A model generated the notes under the pieces. The model was not told the DNA's origin and made no database searches. It was given only the letters and a program-made list of their open reading frames with translations. Shown one piece after another: positions 12,451-23,257 of a stretch of 64,000 bases of DNA (its first letter is position 1; each line of letters begins with the position of its first letter). Source of the stretch: Takakia lepidozioides (lineage: Eukaryota; Streptophyta; Takakiopsida; Takakiales; Takakiaceae); assembly GCA_030704615.1 (NCBI GenBank), contig CM060732.1:25792001-25856000 (forward strand). Reading direction: 5' to 3'. Position numbers and translations under genes: made by a program.

Positions 12451-14026
12451 GTGCCAGCTTATAGGGAAAGGGAAGAAGTCCCCTGCCCCAAGGAAAGGGG
12501 CGGACAATCCATTTGCTCTGCCGGCACGTGTGACGCGCCAGGGCGTCTCACGGCTATCCAGCCCCGTCGACAGCCGCAGCCGGAGGGCTCGTCTGCCCTC
12601 CGAGAGGCCAGTACCCCCCCTCTTGTCCACATCTTGGATGCGCCAGGGGCCGGCTCAGCCAGCTCTCCTATTCGGGAGGTTGTTGCTGAGTCGGAAGCTC
12701 AGTTGAGCACACCCCCGGCCACCAAGACTGGTGAAATGTACCTTGGCAAGCACATCACCCGTTCGGGGGCCCGGTATGAGCACATTTTGGATGTCCCGAG
12801 ATCCCTTTTACCATCAATGAAGGGGCTGCCGAGGAGAGAGAAAGAAGGGAGAGGGAGAAGGAGAGAGAGGAAGTAGCGGGGAAGGGGAAGGAGATGGTCG
12901 TGGAGAAGGGGAAGGAAAAGAAGAAAAAGAAGAAAAAGAACCATGGAGAGGAAGGGGTGAGTGTGCATGCGGGGGAGGGCAGTGGGGTAACAAAGGAGCA
13001 GGGGAAGGAGGCTACAAAGAAGGGAGAGGGTGGGATGGCCTTGGCGATACAGGACGTGGAGTTGGCAAAGATCGTGATGCCACCGGTGGAGGTGAATCGC
13101 CATGGTGACCCCTGCGGTGCGTTCTGGGAGGCTATGAAGAAGCCAGCCTTCGAACTCGCATTGAGGTGGTTCCCTTTGCACATCGAGTGGGCTGATCAGC
13201 ACTTTGGCGCGAAGCGGGCGTATGCCCGTGAGTTAGACCGCCGGTTTCCGGGCAATTGGAGTGACACAAGGGTGATGGAGATGGTGGGGCGAAACTTGAA
13301 GGACTGGAGGTACCGTGCCAGACAGATCATTCGGAGGGCAATGGAAAATGGGGCCATACCCAAACCACCTTATGGAATTACACAGGTTGGCAAATCCTGA
13401 ATCATGTCGCCTTCCATTTGTCGCATGTGCGTTAATGAGGTGGATTCGATGCAGCATATGTGTGTAATTCACTAATTATTGGGGGGGGGTTGGGGGTGCA
13501 TAGGTATCGTGGGATGCACTCATTGCGGGAGAGACTGATGCCGCAAACAAGGCCAAATTTGACCGGGCACGCGAAGCAACAACAGTCCGCCTTGACAAGC
13601 ACGAATCCACACACAAGTGGGGCGCCGGCGGATCCAAGGGTTTTATCTTGCGATTTGTAAGTCGTTTTTCCCTATGGATTTTGTTATGTCTTCTTTCTGG
13701 CTCCATCATCGCGAAGAACTGACTTTAATTTGTGGCATGTGTAGCAACGCGCGTTTGAGAGGAAGCCATCTCCGGTAGAGTACAACTACGCCAAGGAGCA
13801 TGGTTGGCAATCCCTCATGAAGAACATGGCCAACACAGAGGGGATGAGTGCACTACAGGGCACTAGTATGGATGAAGTCGAGGATCATGCCCAGGGATTG
13901 GATGAGAGCTTTGTGGGACTTCGGGGAACGCCGCCTCATTTACGTGCTCTGGCAAAGGGCGCGGAGTCATCAGGCTCATCGGATAGCTCTGAGTCCTCCA
14001 CTAAGGATGAGGATGAGGATGACTAG
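12451..14026 (+). CDS. Ptta/En/Spm (Transposase_24-like) protein, three exons with a probable frameshift
   Basis: The proposed exons are about 12451-13385, 13504-13656 and 13745-14026, with AG/GT borders and the same phase. The protein has a Glu/Lys-rich low-complexity region, then a folded region (FPGNWSDTRVMEMVGRNLKD, W...RARQIIR). The middle exon has THKWGAGGSKGFILRF and the last exon has FERKPSPVEYNYAKEHGWQ. The order Leu-Lys-Asp-Trp helix, His-x-Trp-Gly-x-x-Gly-Ser-Lys-Gly-Phe and 'R-x-Pro-Ser-Pro-x-Glu...His' resembles the plant Ptta/En/Spm transposase-associated domain. An acidic Ser-rich tail ends at TAG 14024-14026. Near 12795 the open frame switches by one base between YEHILDVP and PFTINEGAAEE, so this copy may be frameshifted or have an unrecognised splice. 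The true start is uncertain. Confidence 0.55.
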
Positions 14027-14319
14027 TCCTAGTTCATGTAGGTCCCAGGGTCAGTCTACTGAACCCTTGTGAGCTTTTCAGCTCATTTCTTGTAAATATA
14101 TTTCCATCTTTCCATCTTCCATCTTATTCATGTGTCGCACTGTCCTCATCCTCGATTCATGCTTGCTCAATTGTGTACCTGCTAACTCAGAGAAATGGAA
14201 GTGTAAGTTCTCCCATCCCCAAATACAAAACCAGGAAAAAAAAAAAAAACCACCCCCAATTCACCCCAAAATGAACCCCCAACCCCCCCCCCCACCAGGC
14301 TACCCTCGCGACTGCAACA

Positions 14320-14986
14320 ATGGCGACGTGTTTTTTGGGCGGGGGTCGCAAGTAGCGACGGCCGGGCGTCGCAAACTCCATTTGCGGGCGGCAACGCCCG
14401 ACACCCCCTGCGACGTGTTTTTTACTCCGGGGGTCGCAAGCCGCGACGCCCTGGCGTCGCGGAGACCGCCACCCTGCCTACGCCACGTTTTTTTTTTTAT
14501 TAAATTTAAAACAAAAGCGACGCCTGAGCGTCGCAACAACCCACGCCCGGGCGTGGCGGAGACCGACTCCTGCTGTTTTGTGCCACGCCCAATAGTCGCT
14601 TGCAGAGATGCACGGGCGTCGCTTGACGTACCACCCGGCTGACTCCCGGGCAGGTTAGAAAAATAAAAATGGGATGCGACGCCGCTCCGGCGCCCCCACC
14701 AACGTCGTCGGCTGGAGGGCCGCGACGGCGAGACGTCGCTCGAAGAGGCTCCTACCATCGGCGCGGACGGCCTGAAAAAGCGACGTCCGGCAGTCGCGGG
14801 AGTTGGGGCGGGGGCTCGCGACCCCCATACATCGCATTTTTGCGACGTCGTTTTGGCGACACCCTTGCAACTGCAGGCGACGGCCGGACGTCGCAAATTT
14901 TGCGCCTCCCGCGTGCCCGAAAAGGGCGTTTTCCCGACGCTGCGACGTGGCGCGGGCGTCGCAAAGGCCCTTCTTTTCCTGTAGTG
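14320..14986 (+). mobile_element. CACTA (En/Spm) element, right subterminal region and terminus
   Basis: The GC-rich block carries many GCGACG/CGTCGC palindromes, for example GCGACGCCCTGGCGTCGC near 14438. It ends at 14986 with TTTTCCTGTAGTG, whose reverse complement CACTACAGGAAAA is a classic CACTA terminal inverted repeat. Dense short subterminal repeats are expected in this superfamily. The En/Spm-like gene upstream (12451-14026) is probably the element's own gene. I could not find the left terminus. Confidence 0.75.
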
Positions 14987-15267
14987 TGCACGCGTCAGGT
15001 GCGCACTAGCACATGAACTCCCAAAGAAGGCGCAAGTTTCTTTGCCCCTTGAATAGGAGTCATGCCCGATTTTGGCACTGCGCAAACACACGATTAATCC
15101 AATTTACCTCTCCCACTTTTGTAAACTAGCATGCATTCTACACACTAGCCCAACATACCATGCATCACCATTCCAAACAAAATAACCATTTCATTTATAA
15201 CAAAATTTGTACAACACAAGTTTTTGCAATCGGATTCCTGAGCTAGCTAAGCCGGGCTAAGCATGCA

Positions 15268-15280
15268 TTCCTTCCCCCAC
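15268..15280 (-). promoter_or_regulatory. Candidate polypurine tract
   Basis: GTGGGGGAAGGAA on the minus strand precedes TGCATGC, a plausible start of the 3' LTR, a short distance after the chromodomain stop. Confidence 0.55.
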
Positions 15281-15301
15281 GATCCAAGGTTGATGTCCCC
15301 A

Positions 15302-18300
15302 TCAACGCTTCTTCCGCTTTTGAGGTCGCCCTTTGAAAGCTGCAACCGCCTCGGATGCGTTTCCCATTTCTGTGGCACGCACCCAAATTGCCTCCACTTG
15401 ATGATAGCCCTTCCATTTCACGAGATACTCATTTTCTTGATTCTTGAACCTCCTCGACTTAAGCACTGCCTCCACCTCGTACTCAGGTTCATTTTCACGA
15501 TCCAACAACACAGGTGGCGGACGCAACACTTGATGCCGATTCGGACGCGCTTCATCTTTGAAGTAAGGCTTCAGAAGGGAGACGTGGAATACCGGATGCA
15601 CCTTGCTGTTTGCCGGCAACTCCAATTCATACACATCCTCATTCATAACCTTCCGGATGCGAAAAAGCCCCGCATACAGAGGTACGAACTTTGGCTTCCG
15701 GAGGTAGTCGAAAATTCTTGATGTTCAACCAGACCTCCGTGCTTGCCTCAAACTTAACTTCCCTTCCGCTTCCGTTTTGTCTGCCGTTCATACCGTTTCC
15801 TAGCTTTGGCAATGTTGTACTTTGCGAGCTCCAACAAACTTTCGCGTTCTTCCAGCACCGCTGCTGCTGCCGGTTCCTCAATGTCCTGGGCGGCCCAACT
15901 TGTCGGCATTAGGTGCTTTTCCTTAGACCAATACGAAAGGGGAAACCCCTGTTGCGGAGTGTTTGTGTTATTATAACAGAACTCTACCGCATCCAAGTGC
16001 TCCACCCGGTCTGATTGGTCTGCCGACACATAATTCTGCAAGATCTGCTTCACCACAGAATTCACTCTTTCCGTTTGGCCGTCCATTATAGGTCGGAAGG
16101 CGGTGCTCATCTTGAGCCTCGTCCCCATTTTCTTCCAAAGTGTCCCCCAAAATTTACTTGTAAACTTTGGATCGCGGTCCGAGACAATATCCTTTGGAAG
16201 TCCATGATGCTTGAAGAAGTGGGCGAAGTACAGTCGCCCCGTCTCCTACGCCGTTGTCGTCTCTTTGGTGGGAATAAAATGGCCCATTTTACTGAACCTA
16301 TCTACCACCACCATGATTGCATCGAATCCTTTTGACAGCGGCATAGCAGTCATAAAACCATCGAGACAAGACCCCTCTGGAATCGGCAACGGTTGTAACA
16401 GCCCCGCTTGCTTTTTGTATTCGATCCAGTTTTGTTGGCATGTGGTGCATGTCTTGACATACTCCTCGGCCTCCTCCCTCAGTTTGGGCTAGAAATACTC
16501 TTTCTTCAAGAGTGTCGCGGTGCGCTTGGCTCCGCCGTGGCCCGCAAATGAGCCATCGTGGCATTCTCTCAAGAGACTATCTCTGATCCCTCCCTTCGTA
16601 GAGACACTTTTGCTTGTACCGGAGCAGTCCATTGTGCAAGTGGAACTGCGATTTAACCCCCAACCTCAAGTCCTGCATCATGGACTTCGCCATCTCATCA
16701 TTTCAGGAAGCCTTCCGGATCTTCCTTTGGAGCGTCGTCTCGCCCTTGTACACCAACATGAGCTGCTGCTTTCTACTTAAAGCATCGGCCACCACATTGT
16801 CCCGTCCCGGTTTGTACTGGATATCCACGTCAAACACTGCCAAAGTGTCTTGCCACCTAAGTTGTTTTGGGGACAACTTAGGCTGCGTGGCAAAATACTT
16901 CACCGTGACATTGTCCGTGAACACCTTCACCGGGTTGGAACCAACATAGTGGCGCCAAAGCTCAAGGCAATGCACCACCGCCTTCATTTTTTTCTCGTGC
17001 GTAGGCCACCGTCACTCCACTTCATTCAGTTTCTTACTTTCGTAAGCCACTGGATGTCCATCCTACATGAGCACACCCTCAATTGCGAAGTCCTACGCAT
17101 CTGTATGAATCTCAAATGAACGGTCAAACTCCGGAATTTTCAGGACTAGAGCTTCCGCCATCCACTGCTTCAATTCGGCAAAAGCTTGGCCACAAAAAGT
17201 GTTCCATACCCATTCCCTGGACTTACACAAAAGGTCTAACAACGGCCCCGCGATCTTGGCAAAATTTCTCACATATTTTCGGTAATAGGAGGGAAGTCCT
17301 AGGAAGGATCACACTCCCGGGACCGAAGTCGGAGGCTCCCAGTCCAAGATCGCCCTCCCCTTTCTGTCATCCATTTTGATCCCATCCTGTGTAATCACAT
17401 GCCCTAGGAACTCAACTTTCGTGACCCCGAATTCGCACTTTGAAGCTTTGGCATACAGCTTCCTTTCCCACAATTTCTGGATCACCCTTTTGAGGTGCTC
17501 CAGGTGCTCTTCCTTTGTTTTCGAGTATACCAAGATGTCATCGATGTACACGATCACAAAGTCATCCAACCACTCCTGGAAAAGGCTGTTCATTAGCGTG
17601 CTAAAAGTCGCGGGTGCATTGGTGAGCCCAAAAGGCATCACCAAGAACTCATATGAACCATATCTTGTCTTGCACGCGGTCTTCTTCTCATCTCCTTCCG
17701 CCACTCGGATTTGATGGTAACCCGAGCGCAAATCGATCCGGCTGAAATACTTTGCTCCTGCCAACCGATCGAAGAGGTCGTCGATCCTTGGCAAAGGGTA
17801 CCGGTTTTTTATAGTCATCTTATTCAGAGCCCTGTAATCGACACACATCCGCAACGTCCCATCCTTCTTGACTGCGAATCGCACCGGGGCTCTGTAGGGT
17901 GGCTTACTCGGCCGGATGTACCCCTTTGACATTAGATCCTTGAGCTGAGCCTTCAGCTCGACCAACTATCTATGGCTCAACCGGTAGAACGCCTTGGCAG
18001 GCGGTCCAAATCCCGGTATCATCTCTATCTTGTGGTCAACTCCTCTTCGCGGTGGCAAGCCGCTTGGTAAATCCTCCGGCATCACATCCTGGTATTTCTC
18101 CAAGATCCCCTTGATCCAATTTGGGCTCGGCTCCCTATCGACTTCTCCTTCCACTTGTCTAACGTAAAGCAAAAACTGGGGCTCGTGTGGCTCCTCCACG
18201 GCCTACTCCTTTGCTGACAGCAGATTTATTTGCCCTCCCACTCGGTTGGGCGTTTCCGATACCCGTAAAACTTCACCACCATTCCCACACGGTAGCGTGA

Positions 18301-19890
18301 CTATTCTCTTGCGGCCATCTATGACCACTCTGGATTTGCTCAAAAAGGTCATCCCCAAAATGAGATCCACTCCATCGATCTCGCAAATGGTGAAGTTCTC
18401 ACGTCCCTCCCAACCCCCGAGCTGAAGAGGAACATCGAATGCCAATCTTGTCACAAATTGTGGTTCTCCTTTGGCAGAACGTCCCTCAATAGAGGCCCCC
18501 ACATCACTTGTCGAGAGCCCCAGCTTCCGTGTCGTTGCCGGTATCATGAAGGAGTGCGACGCTCCTGTGTCCACCAACAACGACACGTTAGTTCCGGAAA
18601 TTATCCCACTCACGAACATTAACTGACTTCCTTTACGCAAGGCGCCGGTCTCCTGATACAACTCACAAGAGTAGTTGCCTACCTTACAAGTCTTGGCGGC
18701 CACCGCTTCCACCAAGCGGGTGATGGAATCTTCGGACAACTCCGTGGTCGCCCGAGTCATGTTCAATTGTCGGGGTTTTGCGCACTTCTTGGCCATGTGC
18801 CCGGGCTCCTCGCAATTAAAGCACACTCCATCGAAGGTCGCCTTCTGTCCGCCATAAGCCGCCGCACCTGATTTTCCTTTCGGGGCACCGAGTGCCGCTT
18901 TGACGTGTGAAGGCCCTCCCTTCGATTTCCATGTGCCATTGTTGCCGCATGGCCTATCCCACTCCGGTCGGAAGGAGTCACCCTCCCGCCGGGTCTTCTT
19001 GTGGTTCAGCTCCGTACGTCCTTGTCTTTCGCCCCTAGGGACATCCGAGAAACATTCAGCCCTTTCAATTGCCTCGTTCAAAGTCTTAGGTGGCTTCTCC
19101 TCCAACTTCCGCCTGGCCCATGGGGCCAATCCCGCCACAAAGTTGAAGACCATTTCTGGTTCTGCCATATCCGCAACTTCGAGCAACAACACATTGAAAG
19201 CCTGAGCATATCCCCAAATGTCATCCGTTTGCTTCAAATTTCTCATCTTGTCCCGGGCGAGCCAGGACGCGTTGAGGGGCACAAACTGTCTTTTCATAAG
19301 TTCCTTGAACCCACTCCAGCTCAAGGTTTCTGGGTTTGGAACTTGGTCATGAAGGCGTTTATGCCACCATTGTTGAGCATAGCCCCTCAAATAGGTGGGA
19401 GCCACTTCCACCCGATCCTCATCACTCAACTTGGCCGCCCGGAAATACTGCTCTAGCTCCAAGAGCCAAGTGTTGAGTACTTCTGATTTCGGACGCCCTC
19501 GAAGGTGTCGGGTTCCTTAGGCTTCACCTTAAACTTTGCCTTAGTGGAAGTGACATTAGCCGCCCTCAACACGTCTTTCAACGTCCCGCCAAACTGCGCC
19601 AACAACCCTTCCCAAAAGGCTGCTGGCATGGGAGGCATCTGTGGGTCTGGCGGAGCCTCTGGAAAGTCCTCGGGCTCCGACTCCCAAAATTCCTCCCGTT
19701 CTTGAGCGGCCTCGCTTTCAGAAGCATGAATCGCCTCTTCCAATTGTCGCTTCGGTGACACGTCGCCCCCACCGAGCTCACCATGATCATCATCTTTCGG
19801 GCCGTTCCACTTTCGCTTTGTCTTGCCCGACCCCATGATGAGGCCGATCTCAAGGACGATCGCATACTGAACTCTAAGCTCTGATACCAA
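15302..19890 (-). pseudogene. Chromovirus gag-pol, inactivated by nonsense codons and frameshifts
   Basis: The gag part has YLRGYAQQWW and the CCHC knuckle CFNCEEPGHMAKKC. Protease has LVDTGASHSF. Reverse transcriptase (about 17965-17309) has [13 protein letters not shown]. RNase H spans about 17110-16703. The integrase C-terminal half has DGQTERVNSVVKQ, and the chromodomain has YEVEAVL...EYLVKWKGY. From 19462 to 16703 a single frame is kept but interrupted by stops at 18203-18205 (TAG), 17966-17968 (TAG), 17309-17311 (TGA), 17093-17095 (TAG), 17063-17065 (TAG) and 16703-16705 (TGA). A one-base shift near 19480 separates the N-terminal gag part (19890-19453), and further shifts occur in the integrase. 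The element cannot make a full polyprotein. Confidence 0.9.
19878..19889 (-). promoter_or_regulatory. Primer binding site, initiator-Met tRNA type
   Basis: On the minus strand TGGTATCAGAGC lies just upstream of gag, the usual primer site of plant LTR retrotransposons, complementary to the 3' end of initiator tRNA-Met. It fixes the 5' LTR border a few bases to the right. Confidence 0.85.
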
Positions 19891-20499
19891 GTGTCGCGCA
19901 CCTCACTTCGGTAAGCTCCCCTTCAAGTCATAGTTACTCGCTTTGATGCGCGCGCCTAACTCCCAAACTGGCCGTTGGGCCAATTCGGAGCTTCAGCTGC
20001 TCACCGGGACATAATGGTCCCCCTTTGCTCCTCCAAAAGACCCTCCACCACTTTGGGCCTAGTGGAAATTCCCTTTGGTAGATGGCAGTCCGGAATAGCT
20101 CCCCACACCTTGGTCGTTTTCCGGCTTGCACACTCACACACTAGCTTTCGGTCACCAACGGGCTTGCACCGTTCTCGGGGTTACCAAACAACCCTGCCAT
20201 TTTATGGCGAACCACCACGGAGACCCTCGATTCCCGGTGAAGGGGAAGAATGCAGGGGATGGGAAGGGGAAGGGGAATACCATTACCGTGCTCGAATACC
20301 ATTCACAGACCTCCCGTGATTTCTCGTCCAAACCAGATTTAGATGAGGGAAGAGACTTCTCGGAAAATAAAGTTGGAAAATCTGGGGCGTGGCATTCGCC
20401 TACCGTTCCGCGGAAATAGATGACTTCCGCGGAATTAGGTCCTGTACGTGGGAAACCTTGCTGACGTGGCATGAGCCTGGCTGGGCTCACGCGGAAGCA

Positions 20500-20583
20500 T
20501 TCCCCATCTGTCAAGTAGTAGGATTTGACCCCAAGAATCATCTGGGTGGCATCCAGTGCACAACTGAGCTACTGACTGTTGGT
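20500..20583 (-). mobile_element. tRNA-derived SINE, family A, copy 1 (head)
   Basis: On the minus strand, CAGTCAGTAGCTCAGTTG (A box) is followed about 50 nt later by GGGGTCAAATCC (B box) and CTACTTGACAGATGGGG. It matches the head of the copy at 45734-45965, minus a 7-nt deletion behind the A box. Downstream similarity fades. Confidence 0.75.
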
Positions 20584-20778
20584 TTGTTTGATTATTATCT
20601 TTGGTGTGAAGAAACACGCTCACGATTGTCCCTCATATTATTCACAACATATGATACAATCAGTCTCATACTAAACCAAAAAATAGACCAAAAATTGATT
20701 ACCTTAAATTAATTAGTTATATTTTTTGAGTTGAGCATAACAAACCAGTAAAATTATATATCCTTCTATATATCTTTT

Positions 20779-20971
20779 ATTTACCCGGCGGGTATATAAA
20801 GGATAAATCATTTATCCTTACCTGGTCAAAAATATTGGCCTTTACCCTTTATCCGTAGGATAAATAAATGGACATATAAATAATTTACCCTTCTAGAGAA
20901 TAAATTATCCTCTAATTTCTATTTACCCTTACCCAAAGGATAAACAAAATCTATTTACCTGCACAACACTG
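20779..20971. mobile_element. TTTACCC-rich hAT-like element end
   Basis: An AT-rich block with many TTTACCC/GGGTAAA motifs ends in ACCTGCACAACACTG, related to the right end CCGCTCAACACTG of the element at 22066-25331. The other terminus was not identified. Confidence 0.45.
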
Positions 20972-21273
20972 GTAATAACTAATAACCCGGAAAACTGATT
21001 TGAATTGACCACATTGCACATTAGCTTACCACAACATGATTAACTAAGCTTCTCATTGAACAATATTAGCGTCTTGAATGCCCGCGCGTGTAGCTACGGC
21101 GGGGCCCGCGTGTGGCAGAGGAGTCGCGGAGGGTGGGAGCGCCCCTACGCGGACCCGGCCACTCTGCTGCTGGGTCTGCCCCACAAGCTAGTCTGCTGGG
21201 GCCCACAATATACACATAAAGCATTAGTTATTGCTTCTGGCAATAATCTGTGTTATTAAATATATATTTTGTC

Positions 21274-21410
21274 GAAGGGTCTACCGGTCTGCTGGAGGAG
21301 GGTCTGCCCAATCTGCTGGAGGGTCTACCGGTCTGCTCAAGGAGGGTCTACCCGGTCCGCTCATCGGTCTGTTGGAGGGTCTGTTGGAGGGTCCACTAGA
21401 AGGTCCGCCG
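21274..21410 (+). repeat. Minisatellite of GGAGGGTCTACCGGTCTGCT-like units
   Basis: About six imperfect tandem units of 20-24 bp. The surroundings (20980-21680) show no other feature that I recognise. Confidence 0.8.
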
Positions 21411-21681
21411 CGGTAGATGAACAAGGACTTAGAAAAATTTCAGATTCTGGCCGACCCGGTGAATGGGCGGTTGGCTTTTGAGCTCACCCCATGGGCCGCA
21501 TTGGCGGGGCCCATAGGTGCATTCAAGACGGTAATATTAAAAAATGAGAGGCGTTAACTAATGAACTTATTAGCATAACTAATCTCGTTAAAATCAAAGG
21601 AAAAACACTGTAGGGTTCTAATATGGCCGCCTTGGTGCCGCGGTACGACTGTCCAGTCGGTCCAGCCTCTGCAGATGGAGA

Positions 21682-21978
21682 ATGGTGCTTTATAACGTCG
21701 GAGAGAGAAATGACAAAATGACTATAGATGCGTCTACTTCCATGAGCATATTCCATGATAGATCCTCAATTCATGTCACGTATGACTACTCAGAAGTTCA
21801 TTCAAGGAAAGCACTTCAATATTCCGATCTCCTTCTCAGGAGGCCTCTGGTATGCGAGCCACCTTTAACGTTCAAGCTCGACCCGATTGGCAATCGCAGA
21901 CCAGGGATTTCTAAGTGGTTCACAAATTGCAACTACCATCCTGAACCACAAATCCCACCTCACGCAGCTCGTTGGTGA
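21682..21978 (+). CDS. Hypothetical open frame, 98 codons
   Basis: An open frame without a domain that I recognise. The middle (RRPLVCEPPLTFKLDPIGN) is not low-complexity. The last 25 bases and what follows recur at 27177-27285 as part of a duplicated block, so this may be an exon fragment rather than a gene. Confidence 0.2.
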   Translation: MVLYNVGERNDKMTIDASTSMSIFHDRSSIHVTYDYSEVHSRKALQYSDLLLRRPLVCEPPLTFKLDPIGNRRPGISKWFTNCNYHPEPQIPPHAARW

Positions 21979-22129
21979 GTGAATCGTTCTCAGGACAAGT
22001 GCAATGAAATATATACTGATTTAAGTATATGACACATGTATCTCCAGAGCTCCTGGGGTTGCAATCAGTGTTGAGCGGATATACAACTTACCCGGATATA
22101 ACCGCCGGGTATATCCGGGTAAGTATACC

Positions 22130-23121
22130 AAGAGGAGGTCACTTCCAAATATTACCACTTGACATGCAAAAAAATATAGGGTGCCCAAAATTCTGAGAAA
22201 ATAAAATTTAGAATATATTTAGAAATACTATAGGGTACTAATATATTGGCGGCACCACATTTAAATTAAAATAGGGTCCAAAATAAAGACGGATTCTTCA
22301 AAAAAAATAAAACTAATATAGGATGGAGATAAATTAAAGGGACACGTGTCGATCAATGACACGCAGCGGAGAGGGCGTAGGCGCATGTGCACAACAACCC
22401 TAGGCTTCCCTCTCTCCTGTCGGCTGCAATTCGTGGTGACATTGTGCTAGACAGACATAAAGAAAGGGTTGTGCGCTCAGTGGTGCAAGCATTGTGGCCC
22501 ATAGGTTTTGAAGCTTGCAGGGCGTGACAATGGAGAAGCGTAGATTGAGAAGGAAGGATGGCAACACAAGCATGACGGCCCATAGGTTTTTGAGGGACAT
22601 GGTGGATAGGCAGAATACAAAAAATGAGAAGAAAGGTAGGGAGCAGGTGGGAGGTCTCTCGACAACCAGTTGATCTTCTTAACAAACCAACCACAACAAT
22701 CATGGTGCTTCTCAACTACTTCTCAAAATCTAGAGGGCATCTGAAATTCAAATATGATGTAACTGACAGCAAGTGGATAGACATAAATTCCATTATCAGT
22801 TCAGTTACTATGAGATTTGATTTTGCTCAGAACCTTTATACTTTAAATGATGCTGATGCATCTACTTTGGATAAATTTGTTTCCAGCAAATAAAAAATTC
22901 ATTACCCCGTAATTGTTTTTTTTTAAATTCTGGTTAATATAGGGTGTCCAATATTTGTTACCTGCTATAAAATATAAATAATATAACCTACAAGAAAATA
23001 TGTACAAATTTATGTAATAATAGGGTGGCCAAAAATTCAGAAAATAAAATTAATACCCCAATAGAAAATGCCTATTTGCCTCACGTGCCTAGGAAACTTG
23101 ATAGGGAGTGACCTCCCCGAG
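22130..23121. mobile_element. Nested element with 9-bp target duplication (Mutator-like?)
   Basis: It is flanked by AAGTATACC at 22121-22129 and 23122-23130. The related copy at 27286-27628 has the uninterrupted site (AAGTTTACC once), which proves insertion. The ends share GGAGGTCACTYCC in inverted orientation. The interior has repeated TATAGGGTGYCCAA motifs and no transposase. A 9-bp duplication suggests the Mutator superfamily. Confidence 0.85.
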
Positions 23122-23257
23122 AAGTATACCCATATATATCCGGACCTGCAGGATTTGCTTGCCCTTACCCGCACCCTTAGCAAGGGTATATTATGTCTCC
23201 CCCCACCCCCACCGGGACCGGGATGAAGGTAAATCACCAGCATTTTCCAGACCCTTA

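Larger units (their letters stand above)
15267..19891 (-). mobile_element. Ty3/gypsy chromovirus, internal region; LTRs not confirmed
   Basis: The order on the minus strand is primer site (19889-19878), gag, zinc knuckle, protease, reverse transcriptase, RNase H, integrase, chromodomain (ending at 15302) and polypurine tract. A TG-starting sequence at 15267 and a CA-ending one near 19893 look like LTR borders. The flanks 14990-15267 and 19892-20190 do not resemble each other, so either the LTRs are truncated at different ends or one was replaced. Confidence 0.85.

Noticed and set aside
12035-12464. Overlapping open frames with long Arg-Glu or Ser-Leu runs
   Set aside because: These are translations of the GA microsatellite and the G/C tracts.
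13840-13865. CACTACAGGG inside the En/Spm-like coding exon as the left CACTA terminus
   Set aside because: It lies within the open frame, is followed by no subterminal repeats, and would exclude most of the gene from the element.
14300-15091. Long minus-strand open frame (263 codons) over the GC-rich block
   Set aside because: It is Arg/Ala/Ser-rich, caused by the GCGACG repeats of the CACTA subterminal region, without domain or splice support.
16850-17965. Plus-strand open frames across the chromovirus
   Set aside because: They are shadows of the reverse transcriptase and RNase H frames on the minus strand.
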